Shown: positions 9,868 to 19,659, counted from the stretch's first letter. The stretch is 64,000 nt of DNA from Parvularcula sp. IMCC14364 (GCF_030758415.1 NZ_CP132334.1:124001-188000); one strand, 5' to 3'. The notes: generated by a model not told the origin, from the letters alone. Translations and numbers: made by a program.

Positions 9868-9996
9868 TCAGCGCTTGTCACTTCTGATGGCAGCATTGAC
9901 TGCCCAGCCAACAAGACCGCCAAGGATGAGAATGGATATGGCCCAGGATGCCGCAACATAGGCTGTCACATCTGTGCCGATAAGGGTGCCTTCCAT
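9868..9996 (-). CDS. ccmD: Heme exporter protein CcmD
   Basis: Small single-TM protein of 42 residues that helps release holo-CcmE from the CcmABC complex. The sequence reads MEGTLIGTDVTAYV..., then a TM helix ending GGLVGWAVNAAIRSDKR. This matches the CcmD pattern of a membrane helix followed by a short basic tail. Its ATG lies two bases after the ccmC stop, and its stop is 21 bases before the ccmE start. Position between ccmC and ccmE is as diagnostic as the sequence. Confidence 0.85.
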   Translation of the reverse strand: MEGTLIGTDVTAYVAASWAISILILGGLVGWAVNAAIRSDKR

Positions 9997-9998
9997 CT

Positions 9999-10823
9999 TC
10001 AGTTACTCCCTTCGCCGGCCGCTTGCGGCTGTTTGTCTGAGGGCCGAGAGGATGGATCATCTGTCATCGTGACAGGTTGTGCAACGCTGACAGGGCGGCT
10101 TGTTCTGGCTGTGCCGCTCTGCCGCCGCTCGCGCAGAACCGTCCGCAGGCGCAAGGTGACAAAGAAGCCGAACAGCAAGCCATATCCCAGCATCATGGTG
10201 AGCAGCGGCAAAAGCATTTCCGGCGGCATTTTAGGCCCTTCCGGCGTCACGATGGTGGCTGGCTGGTGCAGCGTTTCCCAGAATTCGACAGAAAACTTGA
10301 TAATAGGCAGATTGATGGCCCCGACAAAGCACAGAAGTGCTGCGGAGCGGGCTGCCTGCGCCTGATTTTCAATGGCCCGCCAGAGCGCCATATATCCAAT
10401 ATATACGAAGGCGAGCACCAGCACGGATGTCATCCGGGCGTCCCAGTCCCACCAGACGCCCCAGGTGATCTTGCCCCAGATGCTGCCGGTGATGAGTGCC
10501 AGCACGCAAAAGGCGAGGCCCATGGGTGCAGCTTCGCGCGCGGCGAGGTCTGCCAGTTGATGGCGCCAGACATAGCCGAAAATACTGGCCACCACCATAA
10601 AGGCATAGGCCATCATCGTCATGGAGGCTGCCGGCACATGGACATACATGATGCGGACACTTTCGCCCATCTGATAATCCGGGGGCGTGAAGAACAGGGC
10701 CCACACGGCACCGCCGACAAGCAGGAGTGTCGCCGCAATGCCGGTCGTCCAGAGAATTGGCCCGGAATACCGCATGAAGCGTTCCGGATTGGCCATTGTG
10801 TCAAAAATGTTGAAGGTACCCAT
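9999..10823 (-). CDS. ccmC: Heme exporter/handling membrane protein CcmC
   Basis: Integral membrane protein of about 274 residues with six TM helices. It presents heme to CcmE at the periplasmic face of the CcmABC complex. The tryptophan-rich signature WGVWWDWDAR (about 121-130) is intact. The two heme-ligand His regions are visible as MYVHVPAASMTM (about 59-70) and FWETLHQPATI. The C-terminal tail after the last TM is longer than usual, about 45 polar residues rich in Ser, Pro and Gln. An upstream extension to 10883 is possible, but MGTFNIFDTMANPERF fits the family start. It is the first gene of the ccmCDE unit. Confidence 0.92.
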   Translation of the reverse strand: MGTFNIFDTMANPERFMRYSGPILWTTGIAATLLLVGGAVWALFFTPPDYQMGESVRIMYVHVPAASMTMMAYAFMVVASIFGYVWRHQLADLAAREAAPMGLAFCVLALITGSIWGKITWGVWWDWDARMTSVLVLAFVYIGYMALWRAIENQAQAARSAALLCFVGAINLPIIKFSVEFWETLHQPATIVTPEGPKMPPEMLLPLLTMMLGYGLLFGFFVTLRLRTVLRERRQSGTARTSRPVSVAQPVTMTDDPSSRPSDKQPQAAGEGSN

Positions 10824-10908
10824 ACGCGTCGCCTGCTTGTCTCTCCCACTGTCAGACTTGGCACAAAAGTCACGGTCCGGCAAATGACACTTGCGGTGAT
10901 CGGCTTTT

Positions 10909-10924
10909 CCTATCGTTCGATAGG
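10909..10924. promoter_or_regulatory. Inverted repeat CCTATCG-TT-CGATAGG upstream of ccmC
   Basis: A perfect 7-bp inverted repeat with a 2-base spacer in the 250-bp region between ccmC (minus) and the exported YbjN-like gene (plus). Its symmetry and size fit a dimeric-regulator site, but there is no second copy in the window and I cannot name a regulator. Confidence 0.3.
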
Positions 10925-11071
10925 TGGATCGACGGCGCGCAAGGCATTTGCGGGCAGCTTCCTGCCGTTTTTTGCCATCATGGACGCAAAACTATTGGCA
11001 AGTGCGGCTTTCAGGTCATTGCTAAAGGCTGCTCTTCGCGCTTACGGTTTGAAGACGTTGTTCAGGCTAAT

Positions 11072-11896
11072 ATGATGTTGAAAAAGTTTTCTGTTTTGGC
11101 CGCCTGTTTTTATGCGTTAAGTGGTCTGGCCATGGCGCAGTCACCCTCTGCGGGGGCACAGGGTGACCAGGCGCTGAGTTACAGCGATCTGCAGGCGCAA
11201 GGCTATATTCTGTTTCAGCCATCAGACGTGAAGCAGAAACTGCTCAATTCAGGCTTTCTGCTCCAGTCAGAACAGGCAACACCTGATGGTGTGGCAAAAA
11301 TCTACTCCATGACCGCCGGGCAACAGGTCTTCCTGTTTGGGTTCTCTGATTGTCAGAGTGAAGGCTGCCTGTTCATGCGGGCGATTCATCCGATCCCGAC
11401 GGCCGCCGCCGGGCTGAATATCTCCACGGGCATGGTCAATGACCTGAACGGGACGACTCCTCTGGGCCATTATGTGGTGGAGCAGGGCGGTAATGTATCG
11501 TTGCGCTATTACGTCCCGGCTGTGCCCGAATGTGCAGAAGCCTGCCTCGACTCCCATCTTCTCCTGTTCATGAACGGGACCAAGGCTGCCCATGAAACCC
11601 TGCAACGCGTTGGCCGCCAGCGGGTTGCCGGTGCGGATGCAGAACTTATCGAAAAGGCTGATATTTTTGCCGCCGGAGCCCGGGGCCAAGGCGAGGCTTT
11701 CGATGCCAAAATTGTTTCTGCGCTGACGGTGCAGGAGACGCCCTTTGCGGCGAAAAACGGCTTTGCTGGTGTTGAAAACACACTGGTTGATGTCAGCAGC
11801 TTTACCGGATTTGAATACTGGAAGCCTGATTTCGGCTCACTCATCCCGGAAGAGCCCGAAGTTTATGACAGCAAGATCCTTAATCAGGTAGACTGA
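11072..11896 (+). CDS. Exported YbjN-like domain protein
   Basis: Predicted periplasmic protein of 274 residues with a clear Sec signal peptide (MMLKKFSVLAACFYALSGLAMA, cleavage before QSPSAG). Residues about 45-165 resemble the YbjN fold: LLNSGFLLQSEQATPDGVAK, VFLFGFSDCQSEGCLFMRAI and LNISTGMVNDLNGTTPLGH follow the usual order of strand, Cys-containing strand and helix. Two Cys pairs (DCQSEGC; PECAEAC) could form disulfides after export. The C-terminal third is not recognisable. The second ATG at 11075 is an equally good start. It is divergent from ccmCDE and convergent with the glycosyltransferase; no functional link is apparent. YbjN assignment is tentative. Confidence 0.6.
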   Translation: MMLKKFSVLAACFYALSGLAMAQSPSAGAQGDQALSYSDLQAQGYILFQPSDVKQKLLNSGFLLQSEQATPDGVAKIYSMTAGQQVFLFGFSDCQSEGCLFMRAIHPIPTAAAGLNISTGMVNDLNGTTPLGHYVVEQGGNVSLRYYVPAVPECAEACLDSHLLLFMNGTKAAHETLQRVGRQRVAGADAELIEKADIFAAGARGQGEAFDAKIVSALTVQETPFAAKNGFAGVENTLVDVSSFTGFEYWKPDFGSLIPEEPEVYDSKILNQVD

Positions 11897-11920
11897 TCAC
11901 TGATCGCCGCACGCCTGAGC

Positions 11921-12943
11921 CTAGCGCGAGCTGCTCTGCGAGGTGATGCTTCGTGCTTTGCGTACGCCCTCTTTGCCGGTCTTCTTGCGCAATCCGACTA
12001 GTCGCAGGCCGCGCCGGATCAGGATATTGAGCGCTTTCACGCCAGTTGCGGCCCAGACCAGTGCACTGACAAGGGCGAGGAAGACAGCCGGATAGGGCTT
12101 GCGGAAATGTGTCCAGAAATATCGCACCAGGCTTTGGGCCTTGCGCATTTCCACGCGCAGTTTGCTCGCGCGGCTTGAACTCTTGAAATGTGGAATGCTG
12201 GTACTGGGCGAGAAATAAACCTCACCGCCAGCATCCCGCAGGCGCAGGCAGAAATCCACGTCTTCCACATGGAGGAAATATTCTTCATCCATGCCGTCAA
12301 TCGCAGAAAAGGTCTCGCGCGGCATCAGCATACAGGCACCGGAGATCACCGGAATCGGAATCATTTCTTCCGGACACGGATCCTGATGCATGTTAAAGCG
12401 CCTGAAGTAGGGGTGCTGTGGCGCGAGTTTGTAGATCCGCGTCATTTCCACAAAGGCCGTCCACGGAGTAAGTGGGCTGCGGCGTGACCCTGCCTGCTCG
12501 GTACCGTCAGGGTTGATCAGCTTGCCGCCCATAACCCACTTGCCGTCAAGCTTGCCTGCGTCAGCCAGCAATTCAGCCACGGCGTTGTCGGGCAGGATGG
12601 CATCCGGGTTCAGGAGGAACAGAAACTGTCCGGTGGCGGCCTTTGCCCCAATATTGCAGCCTGCCGCATAACCCACATTGCCATGGCCCGAGATAATCTG
12701 AAGTTTATGGCTGTTGTCACCGGCGATCGCTTCAAGCCGGGTCATTTCATCAACCCAGTTGCCATTATCAACGACAATCACTTCTGCCACTTCCGCCTGC
12801 CGCAAGGCAGACAGTACAGAGCGCACCAGCAACGGGCCTGTCCAGTAAGAGACGATGATCACACTAACGCACTGGCGTGGCCGTGGTTGTGATGCCCCCT
12901 CAGGCGATGTCATTTCTACAGGTTGCACGCTCGCAGCACTCAT
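11921..12943 (-). CDS. Family 2 glycosyltransferase (rhamnosyltransferase-like)
   Basis: Inverting GT-A glycosyltransferase of about 340 residues, of the kind that builds O-antigen or exopolysaccharide on the cytoplasmic face. Key elements are VSVIIVSYWTGPLLVRSVLS (nucleotide-binding strand), EVIVVDNGNW, GNVGYAAGCNIGAK, and FLLNPDAILP as the DxD-like metal site. SGACMLMPRETFSAIDGMDE and FLHVEDVDFCLRLRDAGG form the acceptor region typical of rhamnosyltransferases. A C-terminal hydrophobic helix (AVFLALVSALVWAATGVKAL) may anchor it. The start at 12943 was chosen because upstream residues do not belong to the fold. It lies 84 bases downstream of the O-antigen ligase gene on the same strand. Confidence 0.85.
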   Translation of the reverse strand: MSAASVQPVEMTSPEGASQPRPRQCVSVIIVSYWTGPLLVRSVLSALRQAEVAEVIVVDNGNWVDEMTRLEAIAGDNSHKLQIISGHGNVGYAAGCNIGAKAATGQFLFLLNPDAILPDNAVAELLADAGKLDGKWVMGGKLINPDGTEQAGSRRSPLTPWTAFVEMTRIYKLAPQHPYFRRFNMHQDPCPEEMIPIPVISGACMLMPRETFSAIDGMDEEYFLHVEDVDFCLRLRDAGGEVYFSPSTSIPHFKSSSRASKLRVEMRKAQSLVRYFWTHFRKPYPAVFLALVSALVWAATGVKALNILIRRGLRLVGLRKKTGKEGVRKARSITSQSSSR

Positions 12944-13027
12944 TGTCACAAAGTATCCCCTCAAACTGTTGTGCGCCATGGTGCGCTGCAACACAATACC
13001 ACAGGTTAATAATTGAACGCGAAACTC

Positions 13028-14317
13028 TCATGATTCCAGTCGCAGTGCTCGCCCGATCAGCACGAGACCGAACAGCGCGAAACCAAATGTGGAAAACCGC
13101 CAGACAGTCCACAGGCTTGTCTCGAAACTGGCAAAAGTGAGGAATATAATGCCGAGCGCGCATACAGCGCCGGTTTCGGCTTTGGTCAAGGTCAGTCTTG
13201 AAAGGTACTGGAACGCCTGTGACAGGGCCGCAAGCACCATGAGAATGCCGACAAGGCCAAATTCCAGCCAGAGATGAATGAACAGGTTATGGGGGTGGGT
13301 GGGCATGACGTGGAATGTGTATGGGGCAACCGCCAGCTCCACAGTCGGGCCTGCCTCATACAAATAGCGGCTGAAGCCGATCCCGCCGCCGAACAGGAAT
13401 GTCCACAGGTCTGCTGTCAGCAGGTCGAAACTGTATCGCCAGGCAATAAGGCGCATCTGCCAGGATGTCGGGATGAACTCTGCGGCGACCAGCGCCTCCT
13501 GCGCCGGCAGTAAAAGAGCGACCGCCGCCCAGAACAGGAAAAGGCCGATCGCACAGACCTGCAAGGCTGAAATGGCGTAGCGCGAAAACATAAATCCAAG
13601 TACCGCTGCGGCAAGACCACCGGCCAGCGCCAGCAGGTTGGCGGATATTCCCCCCAGCAGCAGGGCGGCGAGCGCAATACCTGCAACGATGATGAGCTGG
13701 AGCGCCCTTGCAGGCATGGTCCCCAATTTTTCACGAATAAAGGCAAGGCTGCCCAGCGCAAGCAGGGCTGGCACCGCGAGATATAGTGCAAGGCCTGCAC
13801 CGCGTGCCGAAGCAATGATGTCTTTGCCCTTGATACCGTCTTTGGGCAGCAGGTCGCGCAGGAGGCCGCCAGTCAGCCCTTCAAGACCAAGAAACAGGGC
13901 GGTCACGACTGTTACTGTCACCAGTATCCAGAGGGCCAGTCGGCTGCTGGCCATGTTCAGGGCCAGCCAGATCAATCCGGCAATGGATAATATCAGGGCC
14001 GCCATTCTCGGGGCCCAGTCTATGCGGTCGGGCTGGGGCGACCACAAGGCGGAGAGGCCCATAAAGCCACACAGGAAGAGCAGCCAAACCAGCACGCTGG
14101 CAGGTCCCGGTCTGAGGATAACGCGCGGCTGCCAGATGCGTCGCAGGGCAGATACTGCGCCTGGATAAAATGCTGTTGCCAGCCCGATCAGGGCAAGCGC
14201 TGTCACCGTGTTGCGGTGGGAAAAGAGCAGCAGAACGGGCAGAGCTGCGATCAGCGCAAGAGCGATCCCGACTGGCAGGCGCTGTCGCCAGTTGCCAGAA
14301 AAGAGGGCCCCCGCCAC
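13028..14317 (-). CDS. O-antigen ligase/polymerase family membrane protein
   Basis: Polytopic inner-membrane protein (429 residues, about 11-12 hydrophobic segments) of the Wzy/WaaL-type O-antigen ligase family. It transfers or polymerises undecaprenyl-linked glycans in the periplasm. The diagnostic periplasmic loop is present: MPTHPHNLFIHLWLEFGLVG (about 345-364) carries the His needed for ligation. A long loop with FGGGIGFSRYLYEAGPTVEL precedes it. It lies six bases downstream of thrS on the same strand and upstream of the glycosyltransferase, so the two glycan genes probably form a unit. Sequence alone does not separate ligase from polymerase. Confidence 0.85.
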   Translation of the reverse strand: MAGALFSGNWRQRLPVGIALALIAALPVLLLFSHRNTVTALALIGLATAFYPGAVSALRRIWQPRVILRPGPASVLVWLLFLCGFMGLSALWSPQPDRIDWAPRMAALILSIAGLIWLALNMASSRLALWILVTVTVVTALFLGLEGLTGGLLRDLLPKDGIKGKDIIASARGAGLALYLAVPALLALGSLAFIREKLGTMPARALQLIIVAGIALAALLLGGISANLLALAGGLAAAVLGFMFSRYAISALQVCAIGLFLFWAAVALLLPAQEALVAAEFIPTSWQMRLIAWRYSFDLLTADLWTFLFGGGIGFSRYLYEAGPTVELAVAPYTFHVMPTHPHNLFIHLWLEFGLVGILMVLAALSQAFQYLSRLTLTKAETGAVCALGIIFLTFASFETSLWTVWRFSTFGFALFGLVLIGRALRLES

Positions 14318-14323
14318 GTCGGC

Positions 14324-16288
14324 CTATCCTTCTTTCAGGTCAGGTGGCAGCGCTTCATGTGTAAGATCCTGCAAGGCGTCATCAAGGGTGATGACCCGCG
14401 ATTCCTTTGAGCCAAGACGGCGCAGGGAAACCTTGCGCTCATCTGCCTCTCTGGCGCCCACAACAGCGATCACCGGCACTTTGGCATGAGAGTGCTCGCG
14501 CACCTTGTAGTTGATCTTCTCATTACGCAGATCAGTTTCTACGCGCAGACCGGCTGCACGCATTTCTTCTGCAACACTGTCTGCATAGGCATTGGCCTCG
14601 CTGGTGATTGTCGCAACAACGATTTGTGTCGGTGCAAGCCAAAGCGGCATTTTGCCTGCGTGGTTTTCAATCAAGATACCGAGGAAGCGCTCCAGCGTGC
14701 CCAGTATGGCCCGGTGCAGCATGACAGGGCGATGGCGGTTTCCGTCTTCACCGATATAGGTCGCATCAAGGCGCTCCGGCAGCACAAAATCAAGTTGCAG
14801 GGTGCCGCATTGCCAGGAACGCCCAATGGCATCCTTCAGATGGAATTCCAGTTTCGGGCCATAAAAGGCCCCCTCTCCCGGGGCATAGTCATAATCGATA
14901 TTTGCAGCCTTGAGAGCATCCTCAAGGCCTTTTTCGGCGCGATCCCAGACCTCATCATCGCCCGCCCGCAATTCGGGCCGTGTTGCCAGCAGCACTTTGA
15001 GTTCCTCAAAGCCAAGGTCTTCATAGACAACAGCCAGCAACTCGCAGAAAGCAACAGCTTCTTCCGTGACCTGATCTTCACGACAGAAAATATGTGCATC
15101 ATCCTGTGTCATCTGGCGTACACGCATCAAGCCATGCAGGGCGCCATGCGCTTCATTGCGGTGGCAGCAGCCAAATTCCGCCATGCGAATTGGCAAATCG
15201 CGATAGGATTTAATGCCCTGCTTGAAAATCTGCACATGCGCTGGACAGTTCATGGGCTTCATGGCCATGAGTGTTGCCTCGCCCGAAATGACAGGTCCAT
15301 CACCTTCCGTATTCGGCACTTCATCCGGCACAACAAACATGTTTTCACGGAACTTGGCCCAGTGGCCGGACTGTTCCCAGAATTTGGAATCGAGCAGTTG
15401 CGGGGTCTTCACCTCGACATACTCTGCACCCTGCAGGCGACGGCGGATATAGTTCTCCAGCGCCAGCCACATGGTATAGCCCTTGGGATGCCAGAAGACA
15501 GAGCCTTGCGCTTCTTCCTGCAGGTGGAACAGGTCCATCTCGCGGCCCAGCTTGCGGTGGTCGCGTTTTTCGGCTTCTTCCAGCCGGGTCAGATAGGCTT
15601 TCAGGTCTTTCTCGTTGAGCCAGGCCGTGCCGTAAATTCTTTGCAGCATGGCGTTTCTGGAATCCCCGCGCCAATAGGCGCCCGCAAGTTTCATCAGCTT
15701 GAAGGCCTTGCCAATATGCTTCGTAGACGGCAGATGCGGTCCCCGGCAGAGATCATGCCAGTCGCCGTGGTAATAGACCCGGATCTCTTCACCTTCCGGC
15801 AGGTCACGGATCAGTTCCGCCTTGTATGTTTCGCCAAGCTTTTCAAAATGGGCCACGGCTTCGTCCCGCGGCATCGTTGTCTTGTGCGTTGCCAGGTCTG
15901 CTTCGACCAGTTCATTCATTTTCTTTTCGATGGCGGCAAAATCTTCCGTCGAGAACGGCTCTTCGCGGGCGAAGTCATAATAGAAGCCGTCTTCAATCAC
16001 CGGACCGATGGTGACCTGCGTGCCCGGAAAAAGCGCCTGCACAGCCTGGGCCAGAAGGTGCGCTGTATCATGGCGCACAAGGTCCAGGCCATCCTCGCTT
16101 TCCCGCACGATAACTTCAACGGCGGCATCAGTGTCGATTTCGGTGAATAGGTCACGCAACTCGCCATCGACCTTGATGGCCACAGCCTTCTTGGCCAGAG
16201 ATTTGGAAATATCCTCGGCAATCGCCGTGCCGGTGACCGCGCCGTCAAATTCGCGTCGGGATCCGTCTGGCAAAGTGATCTGTGGCAT
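14324..16288 (-). CDS. thrS: Threonyl-tRNA synthetase
   Basis: Class II aminoacyl-tRNA synthetase that charges tRNA-Thr, 654 residues as usual. Domain order: TGS domain (1-60, [20 protein letters not shown]); editing domain (about 65-225), with the [10 protein letters not shown] and [16 protein letters not shown] motifs that hydrolyse Ser-tRNA-Thr; class II core (about 245-540), with zinc ligand Cys in [13 protein letters not shown], motif 2 [20 protein letters not shown], and motif 3 [18 protein letters not shown]; anticodon-binding domain (about 545-645, [20 protein letters not shown]). All editing and catalytic residues appear intact. No T-box or leader is evident upstream. Confidence 0.98.
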   Translation of the reverse strand: MPQITLPDGSRREFDGAVTGTAIAEDISKSLAKKAVAIKVDGELRDLFTEIDTDAAVEVIVRESEDGLDLVRHDTAHLLAQAVQALFPGTQVTIGPVIEDGFYYDFAREEPFSTEDFAAIEKKMNELVEADLATHKTTMPRDEAVAHFEKLGETYKAELIRDLPEGEEIRVYYHGDWHDLCRGPHLPSTKHIGKAFKLMKLAGAYWRGDSRNAMLQRIYGTAWLNEKDLKAYLTRLEEAEKRDHRKLGREMDLFHLQEEAQGSVFWHPKGYTMWLALENYIRRRLQGAEYVEVKTPQLLDSKFWEQSGHWAKFRENMFVVPDEVPNTEGDGPVISGEATLMAMKPMNCPAHVQIFKQGIKSYRDLPIRMAEFGCCHRNEAHGALHGLMRVRQMTQDDAHIFCREDQVTEEAVAFCELLAVVYEDLGFEELKVLLATRPELRAGDDEVWDRAEKGLEDALKAANIDYDYAPGEGAFYGPKLEFHLKDAIGRSWQCGTLQLDFVLPERLDATYIGEDGNRHRPVMLHRAILGTLERFLGILIENHAGKMPLWLAPTQIVVATITSEANAYADSVAEEMRAAGLRVETDLRNEKINYKVREHSHAKVPVIAVVGAREADERKVSLRRLGSKESRVITLDDALQDLTHEALPPDLKEG

Positions 16289-16440
16289 GGTCGCTCTCTT
16301 GTCTTCGCATGTGCAAAACTGAAGGAGTCACATTCCGCAGTTAGGCACAAAGGTCAATAGTGTGGTCGCGCTTGCCATCCGGCAGTCAATATAGGAGGCT
16401 GTTACGAGAGAATTCGAAATTCACGGATGGAGAGATTTCC

Positions 16441-16971
16441 ATGTTGAAAAAGTTGGCCCTGACAGCGGCAATATTCATCAGCGGTACTGGCGTGGTGATA
16501 GCGCAAAGCACCGGCACGCCGCCGCCTGCACCATGCCAGAGTGCGGAATATCGCGCGTTCGATTTCTGGCTGGGCCAGTGGGATGTTTATGACACCAGCG
16601 GCAATCTCGCTGGCAGCAACAGTATTACGCTGGAAGAGGGCGGCTGTCTGATATTGGAGAAATGGACCAACACGCAAGGTGGCACCGGTCAAAGCTATAA
16701 TTTTTACGATCCCGGTATGGGCCAGTTCCGGCAGGTCTGGGTCTCGTCAGGGGCGGTGATCGATTATGCCGGTCAGTTGAATGAAGCCGGAGAAATGGTG
16801 CTTGAGGGTGACATCAATTATCACAATGGCACCGCTGCCCCCTTCCGGGGGACCTGGACCCTACAGGAAGATGGCAGCGTGCGGCAGTATTTCCAGCAAT
16901 ATGATGCCGACGGGGAAGTCTGGAACGACTGGTTCACGGGCATTTATGTTAAGCAGGAAGAGGGGGAGTAG
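16441..16971 (+). CDS. Exported DUF1579-like protein
   Basis: Secreted or periplasmic protein of 176 residues with a signal peptide (MLKKLALTAAIFISGTGVVI, cleavage after AQ). The mature part resembles a lipocalin-like DUF1579 fold: FDFWLGQWDVYDTSGNLAGS near the start, a central ILEKWTNTQGGTGQSYNFYD, and closing WTLQEDGSVRQYFQQYDADG. Alternating aromatic strands suggest a small beta-barrel that could bind a hydrophobic ligand. Function is not known. The start ATG follows GGAGAG; an in-frame upstream extension to 16360 lacks a signal-like N-terminus. It diverges from thrS and is monocistronic. Confidence 0.7.
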   Translation: MLKKLALTAAIFISGTGVVIAQSTGTPPPAPCQSAEYRAFDFWLGQWDVYDTSGNLAGSNSITLEEGGCLILEKWTNTQGGTGQSYNFYDPGMGQFRQVWVSSGAVIDYAGQLNEAGEMVLEGDINYHNGTAAPFRGTWTLQEDGSVRQYFQQYDADGEVWNDWFTGIYVKQEEGE

Positions 16972-17391
16972 GACAGATTTTTGGCCGGGATAACTGTCTG
17001 GCAATCGTGTTTCACATTGATAGTCTTCGTATTATGGCAACCATCTCTTTGGTTGATTGCATTCGGCAATAAAGACCGATGAGGCGCAGCCTATCCGCCA
17101 GCAAAACCTGCCTTCCATTCGTCCTCCCGTTATGCGCTGCGGCATGAGATGACGCGGCGCAGATACGGGATCCATCTCCGAAACGTGCAGAACTCACGAA
17201 GTGACCAGCAAGCGAGGTTGCATTAGCGTTAAAATATTGCACTGTGAACTGGCATAGTTACTTACCCACCTGTTAACAGTTACAGCAAGCTGTAGCGTAC
17301 AGATAGCAATAGCCATTATACAATGTTGTCACAGCCAACAACGGGTAATGGTCAGCTTGAAATGCGACGGCGCATGTGCGATGAACAGATT
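16972..17391. other. Non-coding stretch upstream of the toxin-antitoxin pair
   Basis: About 420 bp without a gene I can support. Short open frames on both strands lack ribosome-binding sites and protein-like composition. The last 130 bases become AT-rich and are likely to carry the promoter of the downstream toxin-antitoxin pair, but I see no convincing -35/-10 pair or operator repeat. Confidence 0.5.
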
Positions 17392-17616
17392 ATGAACAAG
17401 ATATTCGATCATTCGGTTAGCCTCGCTCGAGAATGCCTCTCGCCGGAGAACCAGACCGAGTTGGCGGAATTAATGCAGACTTATGTTGCGAGTCGCGTCG
17501 ATACTGATGATTTCAGCGAAGAAGAAGTCAATATACTGAAGAAGCGGTTGGAAAACCACAATCAGTTCGTCTCTCACGAAGAGGTAGACAGCTTCTTCGC
17601 GGCACATGACATATAG
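17392..17616 (+). CDS. ParD-like antitoxin of a type II toxin-antitoxin pair
   Basis: Small acidic helical protein (74 residues from ATG 17392) immediately before a ParE/RelE-type toxin. The C-terminal half (DFSEEEVNILKKRLENHNQF then VSHEEVDSFFAAHDI) has the pattern seen in many short ParD-type antitoxins that wrap around ParE toxins. Its 3' end overlaps the toxin start by 11 bases, the usual translationally coupled arrangement. No ribbon-helix-helix DNA-binding motif is obvious at the N-terminus. The in-frame ATG at 17323 is an alternative start with no better ribosome-binding site. Confidence 0.75.
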   Translation: MNKIFDHSVSLARECLSPENQTELAELMQTYVASRVDTDDFSEEEVNILKKRLENHNQFVSHEEVDSFFAAHDI

Positions 17617-17899
17617 TATTACGTACACGAGGGAAGCTCTCTCAGATCTCATCGCAATTAGCACTTATCTGCGAGAGCGCAACCCGGCCGCCGCAAAGGC
17701 TGTGATACAGGATATTGAAACAGCTATCAGCCACTTGCCGGACTTTCCACAACTAGGTGTGGTCAGCCGGAGGCTCACGGACGTGCGTCGGCTTGTGTCG
17801 TCCAGGTATCATTATGTCGTTGCTTACAAAGTAGATACGGACAGGAGAGAAGTCCTGATTATTGCAGTTTTTCATCCCCGCCAACAGAAAACCGTGTAA
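17606..17899 (+). CDS. RelE/ParE-family toxin
   Basis: Toxin of 97 residues with the ParE/RelE fold. An N-terminal strand (YSITYTREALSDLIAISTYL) is followed by two helices (NPAAAKAVIQDIETAISHL) and the beta-sheet core. That core has PQLGVVSRRLTDVRRLVSSR and YHYVVAYKVDTDRREVLIIA, ending FHPRQQ. The Arg-rich strand and the terminal HxRQ are typical of ParE-type gyrase poisons. Some relatives are mRNA interferases, and the sequence alone does not decide. It is translated from an ATG inside the antitoxin gene. Confidence 0.85.
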   Translation: MTYSITYTREALSDLIAISTYLRERNPAAAKAVIQDIETAISHLPDFPQLGVVSRRLTDVRRLVSSRYHYVVAYKVDTDRREVLIIAVFHPRQQKTV

Positions 17900-18108
17900 T
17901 AGTTTTTTAGCCTGCCAGCAAGCAGGTTGCATGAAGCCGCAGGCGCAATGCGCCACCTCAGATTATTCGCAATCGCCATACTCTCAAGAGACAGCAAGTT
18001 GCCCATCATGAGCAGGCGATGATCCAGCTTTCTCTCAATCAACCAGCCCGACTAAAATCTGTACCGCACACTGACTCTCAGCTGGCGCGGTACTGCATCC
18101 GGGAAAAC

Positions 18109-19659
18109 CTAATAAGGGCGACAGTCATCCTTGGTGAACTTGATCGCTGTGGGCGGTGTGCGCTCGCTGGCGTCTACCGCTGGATTATAGCCAGACAGTT
18201 CGTACAGCCCATAGCGACGCGGGCAGCGGACTTTCATGTCCAGTTCCGAGACGCCAATTTCGATGATATTCTCAAACTCAACATAGGAATAAAGATACTG
18301 AGGATATTTCGCTACCAGCAGCGCCTTGTCATATTGTGTCGGGTCAAACTTGTCGAAAGCCTCATAGTGATATTCGACTTTCCGGTTGATGTCCCAGGCT
18401 TTAATCGGTTTGCCGATATCCCGCATGTAATAGAGTAGGTTCCCCATCAACTCACGATCATCCACGACGATCACATCATAATTTTCAGCATAGCGCGCAA
18501 TATCTGCGGCCTGTTTATCCCAGTCGCGGACGCGCTTGACAGAATTGGACTGACCGATCGCATCAACAATGGCGAAGTTGGTAGAGGCGATCATGAAGAT
18601 GACGGCCAGCAGGACATGCAGCGCAGTAGAAGCCTGCAGCCAGCGTTTGCTGCCTGCGCGCAGGAGCCAGGCCGTGACCAGCATGACAAGCGCCGGATAG
18701 GATGTCATTGCCCAGTTCGCGTTGGCCTTTGACAGAAAAGCCTGCAGGCAGATCACCAGTATCGGTGGCAAGGCAAAAGCGATCAGCAACAGGTCCTTGT
18801 GGCGCACAGTATTGTCGTCTGGCAGACGCTTGCCCGGTGTGATCAGTCCCCAGATCAGGGCACCGAAAATAATCGGTCCGGCAACGCCGAACTGCGCTGT
18901 AAAGAACTCGAAGAATTCATCAAAGTTGAACATGTCCCGGCCCCAGCTGGCATTTTCCTGGGTATGGGCAAGGGTCTGGAAATCATTGGCGGCATTCCAG
19001 AAGATGTTGGGCAGGAATATCAGGAAGGCGATAATTCCAGCCAAGGCCAGCGGCAGCGGCCTGAACGCCTTGCGGGCATCTGCGGACAGGATGAATGCCA
19101 GAGTCATGCAAAGCGGGAAATAGATCATCGCATATTTGGAGAGCATTCCCAGGCCGATGCTGACCCCCAGCAGAATGGCCCAGCGGATATTGTCCTCTTC
19201 AGTCAGGCCGATAAAGGCGCGCAAAGCAAGACACCAGAACAACAGCAGGGGAATATCCGTGCTCAGAATGGCGTTGGAAAGAATAATGGCTGGCAGGGTT
19301 GTCCACACAATCGCCGCCCAGAACCCGACCTGTTCGTCATAAAGTCGACGGCTGATGAGAAATACAAGCCAGGTCGTTATGCCGGTGATGACGGGCGAGA
19401 GCAGCCTGACTGCCCATTCTGCATCCCCGAACAGGCTCGTGCTGACACCAATCAGCCAGCCGATCATCGGTGGTTTTGAGAAATAGCCGAACTGGAATGA
19501 CTGCCCCCACCACCAGTATTGGGTTTCATCCGGTCCCAGATCAATCTGACTCAGGAACAGGAAAATGATCCGCAGGATGGTTACGGCGAGGATGATATAT
19601 ATCAGCAGCCGGGCAGGATTGCTGTTGGCAAGGTCTTTGATCTGGGCGAATGGTGACAT
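18109..19659 (-). CDS. Family 39-type polyprenyl-phosphate-sugar glycosyltransferase
   Basis: Multi-pass membrane glycosyltransferase (about 516 residues) of the PMT/ArnT superfamily. It uses polyprenyl-phosphate sugars as donors and acts at the periplasmic face. The catalytic first-loop motif is LGPDETQYWWWGQ with its conserved Asp-Glu. FSKPPMIGWLIG follows, as in family members annotated ArnT-like. About ten hydrophobic segments occupy residues 20-370, and the last 140 residues form a soluble periplasmic domain. The ATG at 19659 is used; a TTG at 19686 overlaps the stop of the upstream gene and is possible. It forms a two-gene unit with that second ArnT-like gene. Confidence 0.85.
   Translation of the reverse strand: MSPFAQIKDLANSNPARLLIYIILAVTILRIIFLFLSQIDLGPDETQYWWWGQSFQFGYFSKPPMIGWLIGVSTSLFGDAEWAVRLLSPVITGITTWLVFLISRRLYDEQVGFWAAIVWTTLPAIILSNAILSTDIPLLLFWCLALRAFIGLTEEDNIRWAILLGVSIGLGMLSKYAMIYFPLCMTLAFILSADARKAFRPLPLALAGIIAFLIFLPNIFWNAANDFQTLAHTQENASWGRDMFNFDEFFEFFTAQFGVAGPIIFGALIWGLITPGKRLPDDNTVRHKDLLLIAFALPPILVICLQAFLSKANANWAMTSYPALVMLVTAWLLRAGSKRWLQASTALHVLLAVIFMIASTNFAIVDAIGQSNSVKRVRDWDKQAADIARYAENYDVIVVDDRELMGNLLYYMRDIGKPIKAWDINRKVEYHYEAFDKFDPTQYDKALLVAKYPQYLYSYVEFENIIEIGVSELDMKVRCPRRYGLYELSGYNPAVDASERTPPTAIKFTKDDCRPY

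Noticed and set aside
10077-11075. Long plus-strand open frame opposite ccmC
   Set aside because: Antisense to ccmC, low-complexity His/Arg-rich product, no ribosome-binding site.
14486-16150. Long plus-strand open frame of about 554 codons
   Set aside because: Lies entirely antisense to thrS; its composition is that of a reverse-complement shadow and it has no recognisable domain.
17012-17242. 76-codon minus-strand frame upstream of the toxin-antitoxin genes
   Set aside because: No ribosome-binding site, no protein-like pattern.
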